Below are positions 1 to 6,842 of a stretch of DNA of 8,382 bases, piece by piece. Source of the DNA: Methylococcales bacterium (GTDB lineage Bacteria > Pseudomonadota > Gammaproteobacteria > Methylococcales > Methylomonadaceae); contig JAGLUC010000474.1 in the NCBI GenBank assembly GCA_023134955.1, forward strand, positions 1-8,382, given 5' to 3'. The notes below the pieces were generated by a model, which was not told where the DNA came from, did not search any database, and worked only from the letters and a program-made list of their open reading frames with translations. A program made the translations under genes and the position numbers. Positions within the stretch are counted from its first letter, which is position 1. Each line of letters begins with the position of its first letter.

Positions 1-10
1 AACTAAAATT

Positions 11-28
11 GTAGGAGTACTAGTACTC
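11..28 (+). repeat. GTAG-headed 14-bp perfect palindrome
   Basis: Bases 15-28 (GAGTACTAGTACTC) are identical to their own reverse complement and follow directly after GTAG at 11-14. The site lies in the 99-bp stretch downstream of the HD-GYP gene. No T-tract follows on either strand, so it does not look like a classic intrinsic terminator. The GTAG foot followed by a palindrome resembles REP sequences mobilised by TnpA_REP/RAYT transposases and recurs elsewhere in this window. Nothing else is recognisable in positions 1-99. Confidence 0.45.
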
Positions 29-99
29 TATCAAGATGGCATTGCGGTGAGATGGTTTTTTAATAGATCAAAAGTAGCTTGTTTGTACGAGAAGAGGTT

Positions 100-1179
100 T
101 TAAGGTGGTGCTATGTAGTCAGTCAACAGTGTATTGGATTTGTCATCTGTATATTCTTTTTTAATGGTGATTATTTCTGGCAGAGTGTCGTTAAAGAGTT
201 TAACTAATGAGGGGTCAAAGTGTTTGCTTGATTCTGAATTGATTAAATCGACTGCACTAGAAATTGTCCATGCTTTTTTATAGGGACGTTCCATCGTTAG
301 CGCATCAAATACGTCTGCTAGAGCGACAAGGCGACCATCTATAGGAATGTCTGTGCCTTTTAATGAATTAGGGTAACCACTTCCATTCCATTTCTCATGA
401 TGACTTAAGGCTATTACACCAGCTTGTTGTAATAATTTATTTTTAGATCGAGTTAAAATTCTTTGTCCAATAGTGGTGTGTTGTTTCATCACTTCCCATT
501 CCTTACCATCTAAGCGTCCAGGCTTTAATAGAATATTATCGGGAATACCAATTTTTCCTACATCGTGCATTGGTGCAGCATATAACAGGGATTCTGCTTC
601 TTTATCATTCATTCCCATGGCCTGGGCAAGGCGTTGAGAATAAAGTCCTACTCGAATGGTGTGCATGCCTGTTTCTGTATCACGAAATTCTGCGGCATAA
701 CCCAGGCATTCAATAATTTCTATTTGAGATTCTCTGAGTTCTTCGGTACGTTTTTCTACTGCATTTAAGATGGTTTGGTTGTAATTATGCAGTTCCTGAC
801 TGGAAAGTTGTGTTGTTAGTAGGTGGTGAACTCTATATAGAAATTCATTTTCATCTATAGGGGTGTTGATAAAGTCCTTGATTGCTGTATCTACTGAGGG
901 GATATGGTTTTTAGTGTCATTAATTAAAAAAATGGGCGGCAAAGGGTGTTCTGTTTCTAATTGAGTAGTCAGTTCTGTGAAGGCTAATTTAGAACAAGGG
1001 CTAAAAATAATGAGGTCAGGCAAATTAGCTTCATATAAACTGATGGCTTGCTGAATATTATTAGCACAATGAACCTTATGATAGTCGTTGGCTTTTAATA
1101 GATGAACAATGTTATCTGAATGTTCGGTGCTAATAAGTAGAATATTAGCTTCTGTTAGGTCTAGTAAATCAGTTATCAT
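100..1179 (-). CDS. HD-GYP domain protein with degenerate receiver domain (putative c-di-GMP phosphodiesterase)
   Basis: This 359-residue protein has an N-terminal response-regulator-like fold (about 12-125), a short linker helix (about 126-155) and a C-terminal HD-GYP domain (about 155-335). The HD-GYP signature looks complete: ETGMH with H173, HDVGK with H205/D206, H234, HHEKWNGSGYP (260-270) and DVFDAL (D289, D292). The family usually hydrolyses c-di-GMP in the cytoplasm with a bimetal centre. The receiver half lacks its chemistry: the usual acidic pair is replaced around ISTE (16-19), the phospho-Asp position in PDLIIFS reads S60, and the conserved Lys before Pro is T106 in INTP. It is therefore unlikely to be switched by Asp phosphorylation. 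The ATG follows AGAG 5-9 nt upstream. It starts 13 nt after the cbiL stop on the same strand, so co-transcription with the cobalamin genes is likely. The domain call is firm; the partner and signal are unknown. Confidence 0.9.
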   Translation of the reverse strand: MITDLLDLTEANILLISTEHSDNIVHLLKANDYHKVHCANNIQQAISLYEANLPDLIIFSPCSKLAFTELTTQLETEHPLPPIFLINDTKNHIPSVDTAIKDFINTPIDENEFLYRVHHLLTTQLSSQELHNYNQTILNAVEKRTEELRESQIEIIECLGYAAEFRDTETGMHTIRVGLYSQRLAQAMGMNDKEAESLLYAAPMHDVGKIGIPDNILLKPGRLDGKEWEVMKQHTTIGQRILTRSKNKLLQQAGVIALSHHEKWNGSGYPNSLKGTDIPIDGRLVALADVFDALTMERPYKKAWTISSAVDLINSESSKHFDPSLVKLFNDTLPEIITIKKEYTDDKSNTLLTDYIAPP

Positions 1180-1192
1180 TTTTAAATCTCTG

Positions 1193-1957
1193 TTATGCCA
1201 GTATGTCTTTTTTACGACAACCTCTAATCATTTCTCCACGTTTTCTATGCTGGTTATTACTAATCATGATTAATGATAAATAATTAACCTTTTCACCATA
1301 TAAACTATTCAAATCATGAATAATTCGCTCTTCATCTGAGCCAGCTTTTTCTATAAAACAACTGTTGTTTAATAAATTTTTATCTCGTAACAGTTCAATA
1401 ATATTATCAAGTATAGGTTTTACTTTTAATAATATTAGTGTGTCAAAGTCATTGAGTAATGACTCAATCATTTCAATTCCATACCCGGCAGGAATAATGG
1501 CAACCGTATCATCAGTATCTGCTAAAGGCACTTGGGCAAGTGCAGCGGCAGCATTAAATGATGAAACGCCTGGGATAGTTTCTATTTCGGCTGATTGATC
1601 AATAGCTTTAACCGTTTTTGCTAAATGTTGAAAAGTAGAGAAGGTTGATGCGTCACCTTCAACCAGAAAAATCACATCTTGGTCTTGCCGTAATAAATCG
1701 CAAACTGTTTGAGCAGCTTGTAACCAGTATTTAGCCAGTATTTCTTTATCATGGGTCATGGGAAAGACTAGTGCCAGACTATTTTCTGGCTCAACAAGTC
1801 CTGCTTTTAAGGCGATTTCCAAGGCATAACTGGGTCTGTCTTTCTTTTTTATCGGGTAAGTCCAATAAGCATCGGATTGTAATAACTCCCATGCACGGCG
1901 AGTAATTAAACCTGGGTCTCCTGGCCCTAAAGAAACACCATAAAGTTTAGCTGTCAT
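1193..1957 (-). CDS. cbiL: Precorrin-2 / cobalt-precorrin-2 C20-methyltransferase (CbiL/CobI)
   Basis: This 254-residue cytosolic SAM-dependent methyltransferase of the tetrapyrrole methylase superfamily adds a methyl group at C20, turning (cobalt-)precorrin-2 into (cobalt-)precorrin-3. Visible motifs are the N-terminal GPGDPGL loop (11-17), MTHDKE (67-72), VEGDASTFST (99-108) and PGVSSFNAAAA (129-139), which together are typical of CbiL/CobI rather than the other corrin methylases. Length is normal for the family. The start overlaps the end of cbiET by 11 nt, suggesting translational coupling. The stop lies 13 nt before the HD-GYP gene. Because cbiD and cbiX are in the same cluster, the cobalt-containing substrate is more likely than the metal-free one, though sequence alone does not settle this. 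The aerobic-pathway name for the same gene is cobI. Confidence 0.94.
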   Translation of the reverse strand: MTAKLYGVSLGPGDPGLITRRAWELLQSDAYWTYPIKKKDRPSYALEIALKAGLVEPENSLALVFPMTHDKEILAKYWLQAAQTVCDLLRQDQDVIFLVEGDASTFSTFQHLAKTVKAIDQSAEIETIPGVSSFNAAAALAQVPLADTDDTVAIIPAGYGIEMIESLLNDFDTLILLKVKPILDNIIELLRDKNLLNNSCFIEKAGSDEERIIHDLNSLYGEKVNYLSLIMISNNQHRKRGEMIRGCRKKDILA

Positions 1958-3230
1958 TTTGTTCTGTCCTTTGTGCCGAGACTATCCAGACTGGATTTTC
2001 GGCTTGCATACGGTGCATATGTAAAATTGGCTGGCTACGTGATGCTTGTAGTTGGGTCATATCCCAGTGGGAATCAAGCGTTTTTAATGTTTCTACAGCG
2101 GTCGTTAAATTTTCGATAGTGACAAAGTTCATCACTAACCAACCATTTACATTAAGCCGTTGTAAGCATAATTTGATTAACTCAGCTAACTCACCTCCCG
2201 TTCCTCCCATAAAAATGGCATCAGGATTTGGCCAGTCATTTAAGCCGATAGGGGCTTTGTTATTAATCAGCTGATAATTGTAAATATTGAGCTGTTTGGC
2301 ATTGTGTTGGGCAATTTCAAAATCAGCGATATTTTTTTCAATGGCATAGACATAACCTTGCTTGCATAATCGAGCCGCTTCCAAACCTACAGAACCAGAT
2401 CCTGCACCAATATCCCAAACAATACTGCTGGGCTTTAACTGCATACGGGACAGGGATACCGCACGTACTTCACGTTTGGTAATTAAGCCTTTATCAGGTT
2501 TACGTTGTTTAAACTCATTGTCTTGCAGACCAAAGATAATACTTTCTTTATTGCTCTGTTTGCGCTGTAAAATAACAATGTCATTACCATTAAATGATTG
2601 TTCGCTGATAGACTGGATTGATTCGCCTTGTATGACTTTTTCATGCTTCCCCAGTAAATCTTCTGTCACGGTTATTTCAAATAACTCAGCCACACCTTCT
2701 TGTAACATCATTCGGGCAATGCGGTCTGGTGTGTTTTCCGGGCTGGTTAAAATAGCCAGTTTATGATGATTAAAAATGGCTTGTAATAAAGCATAAAAGC
2801 CGTGCTCTGGGCCAGCGCCTTTTTGCCATTCCCCTGCATCTTTACTGTGCACTGAGATAATTTTAGCATCTTGCCAAGCCAGTCCAATCTGAGCAAAAGC
2901 TAATTGAATGGAAGATACATTTGGAATGATTTGTAGCTTGGTATCTGGCAGTTTTTTGCACAAATAACTGGCTATGCCATGGCATAAAGGGTCGCCAGTG
3001 GCTAAAACAACTACCTGTTGCCGGGCTTTTAAAGCATCTGTAATCCAGCCGGGAACATCTTTTAAATGTCCTGTTAAGTCTTTTTGTTGAGCTTGCTCAA
3101 TTTGTTCTTTAAATAACACTAATGTTCGACTGGCACCAATGACAAGGTTGGCATTCTTGATGGCTTGTAATGAGTCAGAAGTTAAACCCTGGATACCGTT
3201 ATCAAGTACACCGATAATCTTAAAGCTCAT
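1947..3230 (-). CDS. cbiET: Cobalt-precorrin C5/C15-methyltransferase, decarboxylating, CbiE-CbiT fusion (CobL type)
   Basis: This 427-residue fusion joins two enzymes that are separate in some bacteria. Residues 1 to about 205 form a CbiE-type tetrapyrrole methylase (IGVLDNG 6-12, LATGDPLCHGIASYL 76-90, PNVSSIQLAFAQIG 103-116) that methylates C5. Residues from about 245 to 427 form a CbiT-type Rossmann methyltransferase, with SAM motif I DIGAGSGSVGLEA (273-285) and the CbiT-like FMGGTGGEL (340-348), which methylates C15 and decarboxylates the C12 acetate. The product is (cobalt-)precorrin-8. The linker around 205-245 is charged and variable. ATG overlaps the cbiD stop in an ATGA arrangement (4 nt), and the 3' end overlaps cbiL by 11 nt, so this is an internal operon gene. 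Equivalent names are cobL (aerobic) and cbiE/cbiT. Confidence 0.94.
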   Translation of the reverse strand: MSFKIIGVLDNGIQGLTSDSLQAIKNANLVIGASRTLVLFKEQIEQAQQKDLTGHLKDVPGWITDALKARQQVVVLATGDPLCHGIASYLCKKLPDTKLQIIPNVSSIQLAFAQIGLAWQDAKIISVHSKDAGEWQKGAGPEHGFYALLQAIFNHHKLAILTSPENTPDRIARMMLQEGVAELFEITVTEDLLGKHEKVIQGESIQSISEQSFNGNDIVILQRKQSNKESIIFGLQDNEFKQRKPDKGLITKREVRAVSLSRMQLKPSSIVWDIGAGSGSVGLEAARLCKQGYVYAIEKNIADFEIAQHNAKQLNIYNYQLINNKAPIGLNDWPNPDAIFMGGTGGELAELIKLCLQRLNVNGWLVMNFVTIENLTTAVETLKTLDSHWDMTQLQASRSQPILHMHRMQAENPVWIVSAQRTEQNDS

Positions 3231-4330
3231 TGATGATCCTCATAATGGGAAAGTTTTTGTCCTTCAAAATCACAAATTAAAATTGTATATTTGAAGGTGC
3301 TGGGATAGCGTGATTTAAGGGTATTCACCACTCGTTTAGATAATTCCTGATAGAAAGGCGTACTGAGCCCTAATTCTTGCATTCTTTCTCCTGCATAACG
3401 CGCTGTTTCACCTAGTCGAATATCCTCACAAACACTAGGCTCTACACCAATAGCTGCTGCCATGTCTGCTAATAATTGAGTATTAACGGGGTTTCTACGC
3501 GCATGAGTGATAATTTCACCTTGCGCTATTTTGGTTAACTTACCAACCATACCGCCTATAATAATATGATTGATATTGTTTTCATTGGCGGCATCCAGTG
3601 CAGGACCTAAAAAATCACCCATTTGTACAAAACAGGCAGGTTGTAATTGGGGTAATTCGCGCAAAGTAAATTTTTCTGTCCGCCCACCTGTGGTTAATAC
3701 AACCGTATCTAAACCTTGATTAGCAGCAACCTCAACGCCTTGTACCACACTGGCGCGAAAAGCAGCGGTAGAGTAAGGATGGACAATGCCAGTCGTTCCC
3801 AAAATGGAAATACCATTAATAATGCCCAGGCGGTCATTTAAGGTTTTCTTAGCCATTGCTTCGCCATCTGGGACAGAAATGGTCACTTGCAAGCCCTGGG
3901 TTTTTAATTGTTCACCAGCCACTTCACGAATATTCTGCTGAATGTTTTTTCGCGGAACCGGGTTAATTGCAGGACTGCCCACTTTAAGACCAAGACCGCG
4001 CATAGTAATAGTACCCACACCTTTCCCACCGCATAAAACAATTTCATCGATTTGTTCGGCTAGATATTTAACATCAGCCGTTAAATGAGCTTTGTCAGTA
4101 CAGTCAGGATCATCCCCGGCATCTTTAATAATAACGGCATGAGCATGAGTTGCATCACAATACCCCTCCGTCACATTAAAGGTAATACGTTGACCATTGG
4201 GAAGCAGAGATTCAATCTGCTCAGGTACCTGACCAGTTAACAAGCCAATGGTTGCAGCTCTGGCAGCGGCGGCTGAACAGGCTCCCGTGGTGTAACCTTT
4301 GCGAGTACCTTTGGTTTTTTTGGCTTGCAC
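3227..4330 (-). CDS. cbiD: Cobalt-precorrin-5B C1-methyltransferase CbiD
   Basis: This 367-residue protein belongs to the CbiD family, which methylates C1 of cobalt-precorrin-5B and is characteristic of the early-cobalt ('anaerobic') pathway. The N-terminal KGYTTGACSAAAARAA (11-26) is the family hallmark. Also visible are GGKGVGTITMRGLGL (about 100-115), ILGTTGIVHPYS and IIGGMVGKLTKIAQG. The start codon is GTG (minus strand, 4330-4328), 5 nt beyond the cbiC stop. No convincing Shine-Dalgarno precedes it and no alternative Met lies nearby, so translation may depend on coupling to cbiC. It ends in an ATGA overlap with cbiET. The C-terminal tail after about residue 335 is variable. The family assignment is secure. 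Confidence 0.95.
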   Translation of the reverse strand: MQAKKTKGTRKGYTTGACSAAAARAATIGLLTGQVPEQIESLLPNGQRITFNVTEGYCDATHAHAVIIKDAGDDPDCTDKAHLTADVKYLAEQIDEIVLCGGKGVGTITMRGLGLKVGSPAINPVPRKNIQQNIREVAGEQLKTQGLQVTISVPDGEAMAKKTLNDRLGIINGISILGTTGIVHPYSTAAFRASVVQGVEVAANQGLDTVVLTTGGRTEKFTLRELPQLQPACFVQMGDFLGPALDAANENNINHIIIGGMVGKLTKIAQGEIITHARRNPVNTQLLADMAAAIGVEPSVCEDIRLGETARYAGERMQELGLSTPFYQELSKRVVNTLKSRYPSTFKYTILICDFEGQKLSHYEDHQ

Positions 4331-4335
4331 GAGGT

Positions 4336-4998
4336 CTATTTAGATTGGGCTTCAGCTAATGCTAATAAAGCATGAATGGCTGAAACTACTAGCGTAGAGC
4401 CACCTTTACGACCATGAGTAATAATCCATGGTACATTGCTTAAAGTCTCAAGTTCAGCCTTAGATTCAGCCGCAGAAACAAAGCCCACAGGCATGCCGAC
4501 AATTAAGGCAGGTTTTAGATTATCCTCTTTAATTAAACGGATGACTTCTAATAAAGCTGTAGGCGCATTGCCCACAGCCACAATACTACCTTCTAACAGA
4601 CCTGCTTTGTGAGCCTTACGCATTGCCTGTACTGCGCGTGTAGTATTTTCAGCTTTTGCCAGGCTGATAACATCATCATCAGAAATAAAGTGATGGGTAT
4701 TTACACCAAAATGACTGAGGCGAGGTTTCGATAAACCCACGCAAATCATCTCAACATCGGCAACAATCGGAGCACCGTTTAAAATAGCACTTAATCCGGC
4801 TTCAACAGCATCGTCACTAAAACGGCTTAAACCATTAAATTCAAAATCTGCCGTGGCATGAATCATTCGGCGAACAATTTGCCACTGGGCATCAGTGTAA
4901 TCATGTTCGCCTGTTTCATTATCAACAATGGCAAAAGAATTATGTTCAATTTTTTGACCCGCCTGGGTCATTTGTTCGGTAACTGTGTTTTGGGTCAT
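4336..4998 (-). CDS. cbiC: Precorrin-8X / cobalt-precorrin-8 methylmutase (CbiC/CobH)
   Basis: This 220-residue enzyme performs the [1,5] shift of the C11 methyl to C12, giving (cobalt-)cobyrinate/hydrogenobyrinate. Visible family features are IEHNSFAIVDNE (17-28), RRMIHATADFEF (43-54) with H47 at the catalytic His position, GAPIVADVEM, and VGNAPTALLEV followed by the C-terminal GRKGGSTLVVSAIHALL. Length is usual. It is the first gene of the tight run cbiC-cbiD-cbiET-cbiL-HD-GYP. The annotated ATG lacks a Shine-Dalgarno and is preceded by a tandem repeat. A second in-frame ATG at codon 10 begins with the same ATGACCCA octamer and is an alternative start. A 140-bp palindromic element lies 34 nt upstream and would be in the leader if transcription starts beyond it. 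Confidence 0.94.
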   Translation of the reverse strand: MTQNTVTEQMTQAGQKIEHNSFAIVDNETGEHDYTDAQWQIVRRMIHATADFEFNGLSRFSDDAVEAGLSAILNGAPIVADVEMICVGLSKPRLSHFGVNTHHFISDDDVISLAKAENTTRAVQAMRKAHKAGLLEGSIVAVGNAPTALLEVIRLIKEDNLKPALIVGMPVGFVSAAESKAELETLSNVPWIITHGRKGGSTLVVSAIHALLALAEAQSK

Positions 4999-4999
4999 A

Positions 5000-5023
5000 A
5001 TGTGCTGGGGGTATGTGCTGGGG
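5000..5023 (-). repeat. Two-unit tandem repeat immediately upstream of cbiC
   Basis: ATGTGCTGGGG occurs at 5000-5010 and again at 5013-5023 (13-bp period). On the cbiC-coding strand this reads CCCCAGCACAT twice, directly against the start codon, where a Shine-Dalgarno would be expected. It could be a leader with unusual initiation, a protein-binding site, or slippage. Confidence 0.5.
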
Positions 5024-5032
5024 TGTATTTTG

Positions 5033-5172
5033 TAGGAAATGAGGCTTCATAGACTGTGAAAGTATTCGCTCTAGCTCCCCCTCTTTAGCAAAGAGGGACG
5101 CTAAAAGCATAATACTTTCACAGTCTCTTCAGCCTCACATTTATATGGACGGGGCTGAAGCCTCACTTCCTA
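5033..5172 (-). repeat. 140-bp nested palindromic element (MITE-like or structured leader) upstream of cbiC
   Basis: The outer arms 5033-5049 and 5156-5172 are complementary at 16 of 17 positions. Their only difference (A5039 against C5166) would be a U-G pair in minus-strand RNA. Inside them, 5051-5066 and 5111-5126 are a perfect 16-bp inverted repeat. Inside that, TAGC 5072-5075 pairs GCTA 5100-5103, and CCCTCTTT 5079-5086 pairs AAAGAGGG 5090-5097 with an AGC loop. A competing hairpin, CTTCAGCC 5127-5134 with GGCTGAAG 5153-5160, shares bases with the outer arm, so the two folds exclude each other. AGCCTCAC is directly repeated at 5131-5138 and 5159-5166. GTAG (5032-5035) straddles the left edge. 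No transposase is present. Confidence 0.6.
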
Positions 5173-5200
5173 TAACACCTAAAAATGCTTACAGTATAAT
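5172..5200 (+). promoter_or_regulatory. Candidate sigma70-type promoter for the cytochrome c'-like gene
   Basis: A perfect TATAAT -10 box lies at 5195-5200, with a weaker -35 (ATAACA, 5172-5177, 4 of 6 consensus) at 17-bp spacing. Transcription would begin near 5207, giving a leader of about 80 nt before the ATG at 5288. The -35 touches the edge of the palindromic element. Confidence 0.4.
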
Positions 5201-5287
5201 GCTTAGTGTGGTTTTTTTGAAATTCATCTGAAATTAATTACCGCTTCAAAAGCTATTGTTCGACTGAGAGTAGTAGAAAAATAAATT

Positions 5288-5758
5288 ATGAAAGTATCAA
5301 GCATTAAAAAAAACTCACTGTTTATTAGTGTTGCCCTTGTTTTTATTTGTAGTCAGTCATTTGCCGAGATTACGACTAAGTCTACTGAACCTTTGGTTGC
5401 ATATGAAATAATGGAAGAAGTGAGTAAATATATGCAGATTATTAGCGATGCCATTTCTCGTGAAGATTGGGTGCAGGTTAAAAAAACAGCACTTCAAATT
5501 GCAAATCAGCGACAACCGCCCTTTAGTGAAAAAATACGTATTGTAGCGTTTATCGGCACAGATTTAAGTCGGTTCAAGAGCCTGGACGCTAAAAAACAAG
5601 CAATTGCACATGCACTAGCAGAGTCTGCCGCCCGTAAAGATGATGATGCGGTAATTGCAGACTTTGCAGCATTAGAAAATATCTGTCTGGAATGTCACCA
5701 AATTTTCCTCAAACCCTTTCAGAATCATTTTTATGGTGAGCGTGAAGAGTATAGATAA
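5288..5758 (+). CDS. Predicted periplasmic cytochrome c'/c556-like monohaem protein
   Basis: This 156-residue protein begins with a signal peptide: a basic N-terminus (MKVSSIKKNS), a hydrophobic core (11-21) and likely cleavage after SFA (24-26). The mature part looks almost wholly helical and carries one haem-attachment motif, CLECH (133-137), close to the C-terminus, followed by F140. A CxxCH in the last helix of a four-helix bundle is the layout of cytochrome c' and c556. M42 or M49 in the first helix could be the axial ligand of a c556-like form; this is inference. It is the only plus-strand gene in the window, divergent from cbiC and convergent with cbiX, so it separates two cobalamin gene runs. 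The start has only a weak GAG-rich ribosome site. Downstream, ACATAA/TTATGT (5798-5812) forms a weak AT-rich hairpin, not a convincing terminator. Its link to cobalamin synthesis is unclear. Confidence 0.75.
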   Translation: MKVSSIKKNSLFISVALVFICSQSFAEITTKSTEPLVAYEIMEEVSKYMQIISDAISREDWVQVKKTALQIANQRQPPFSEKIRIVAFIGTDLSRFKSLDAKKQAIAHALAESAARKDDDAVIADFAALENICLECHQIFLKPFQNHFYGEREEYR

Positions 5759-5844
5759 GCGAACATTTATTTTTTGCAACGTAGTAAAACTGGACTGACA
5801 TAAATATTATGTAACATTTTATTGGTGTGTTTGTGGGATATGTT

Positions 5845-5873
5845 GCTGGGATTCAGCTAAGCTTCATCCCAGC
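5845..5873 (-). other. Hairpin with internal tandem mismatch between convergent genes
   Basis: GCTGGGAT (5845-5852) and ATCCCAGC (5866-5873) form a perfect 8-bp stem. After a symmetric 2x2 mismatch there is an inner AGC/GCT stem (5855-5857, 5861-5863) with a 3-nt loop. In minus-strand RNA the mismatch becomes GA opposite GA, the tandem sheared G-A arrangement. It begins 5 nt after the cbiX stop. No U-tract follows on either strand, so it may protect or process the mRNA end rather than act as an intrinsic terminator. Confidence 0.5.
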
Positions 5874-5878
5874 CACAG

Positions 5879-6712
5879 TTAATGCTGATGATGTCCATGC
5901 CCATGTTCCTGGGCAAATTCTCTGTAGCTGCAACCATCGCATTCCATCATGGGCTTGTTGTCAGGTTGTTTTAGGGCTTTTACATTAGCATCTAATAAAC
6001 TGACTATTTCTGGCTCAAAACCAAGATAGCTGCCTAAACCAAAACGAATTCGTGGGTATTGGGTTTGCAAGTGTTTAACTTGCTCGGCAATACGGTTGAT
6101 TAATGTGCCGGTAAACAAGTAATAGGGCAGGATGGCGATTTGTGTCATGCCTAGTTTAACCTGTCTTTGTACCATGGTTTCTAGGCGTGGGTAGGTAATG
6201 CCCGTAAAGGCAATATCGACTAATTCATGTTCTCTTTCTTCATAGATCCAGCGAGCTAATTTTGCGACTTCACCATTAGCAATTTTATCGGATGAACCTC
6301 GACCCAGTATAATAACACCTGTGGTTTTAGGGTCGGGCATAGCTAATGTATCCATAACGAGTGTTAATTGGCGATTAATTGCGGTCAATAATTTTGAGCT
6401 TACCCCTAAATGTTTACCATAGATAAATTCAACATCAGGATGGCGTTGTCGCGCTTTTTCTAAATGCTCAGGTATTTCCATTTTTACATGACCTGCGGCA
6501 TTTAAAATTAAAGGAATAACTAACACCTTATTGGTGTTTTTAGCGGCTTTATCAAAGCCTTCATCCAGTAATACCTCGGCAAATTCAATGTAACAGACTT
6601 CAATGCGCCAGTCTGGGTGCCGGGCTTTCCAGTTGTCTGCAAATTGTTCGATTTCTTTGTTGCCATTAGGCTCACGAGAGCCGTGACCTACTAATAAAAT
6701 TGTTTCTTTCAC
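5879..6712 (-). CDS. cbiX: Sirohydrochlorin cobaltochelatase, two-domain CbiX
   Basis: This protein inserts Co2+ into sirohydrochlorin, committing it to the early-cobalt B12 route. I start it at GTG 6712-6710 (277 aa, VKETILLVGHGS), with GGA about 8 nt upstream. A longer in-frame reading to ATG 6886 would add 58 residues coded by palindromic repeats and overlap cobM by 44 nt, so I reject it. From this start, H10 (VGHGS) and H75 (NAAGHVKMEIP) are the catalytic histidines. The C-terminal half repeats the fold but has GRGS (137-140) where GHGS would be, so only the first half looks catalytic. The tail carries MECDGC (256-261), matching the MxCxxC Fe-S motif known from long CbiX proteins, then a His-rich end (H270, H272, H274, H275, H277) that may bind metal. 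It lies downstream of cobM, with a 130-bp repeat-filled gap between them. Confidence 0.92.
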   Translation of the reverse strand: MKETILLVGHGSREPNGNKEIEQFADNWKARHPDWRIEVCYIEFAEVLLDEGFDKAAKNTNKVLVIPLILNAAGHVKMEIPEHLEKARQRHPDVEFIYGKHLGVSSKLLTAINRQLTLVMDTLAMPDPKTTGVIILGRGSSDKIANGEVAKLARWIYEEREHELVDIAFTGITYPRLETMVQRQVKLGMTQIAILPYYLFTGTLINRIAEQVKHLQTQYPRIRFGLGSYLGFEPEIVSLLDANVKALKQPDNKPMMECDGCSYREFAQEHGHGHHQH

Positions 6713-6734
6713 ATTTATTTCCGTTTTGTTGCTT

Positions 6735-6756
6735 GTAGTGCAGACTTTAGTCTGCA
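6735..6756 (+). repeat. GTAG-headed palindrome (REP-like)
   Basis: GTAG (6735-6738) is followed directly by TGCAGACT (6739-6746), two T's, and AGTCTGCA (6749-6756), a perfect 8-bp stem with a 2-nt centre. It sits in the cobM-cbiX gap, 22 bp from the cbiX GTG start. This is the arrangement of REP hairpins recognised by RAYT transposases. It is probably a dispersed repeat, but only one copy of this exact arm is in the window. Confidence 0.5.
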
Positions 6757-6772
6757 ATTCTTGGGTAACATA

Positions 6773-6836
6773 GTGGACTGATAACACCATGGATGGTGTG
6801 TAGTAGAGTAATGCAGGAGCAATTACCGAAGTCCGC
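6773..6836 (+). repeat. Two-hairpin repeat, copy 1
   Basis: Hairpin 1 is ACACCAT-GG-ATGGTGT (6784-6799). Then come GTAG (6803-6806) and hairpin 2, GTAAT/ATTAC (6808-6812, 6822-6826), with loop GCAGGAGCA. An extra outer stem, GTGGACT 6773-6779 with AGTCCGC 6830-6836 (one G-T pair), encloses both. It is homologous to 7727-7769 and 8315-8356. It lies between the cobM stop and cbiX. Confidence 0.65.
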
Positions 6837-6842
6837 TTTATA

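Noticed and set aside
2362..2766. Plus-strand 134-codon reading frame antisense to cbiET
   Set aside because: It lies wholly inside a clear methyltransferase gene and has no recognisable protein features.
4878..4890. GCCACTGGG, resembling part of a cobalamin riboswitch B12 box
   Set aside because: It lies inside the cbiC coding region on the antisense strand, with no surrounding riboswitch structure.
4858..5052. Plus-strand 64-codon reading frame antisense to cbiC
   Set aside because: It overlaps the well-supported cbiC start region, shows no domain or convincing ribosome site, and ends in the palindromic element.
5070..5100. Rho-independent terminator at the CCCTCTTT/AAAGAGGG hairpin
   Set aside because: No T-tract follows on either strand, and it is nested in a larger palindromic element.
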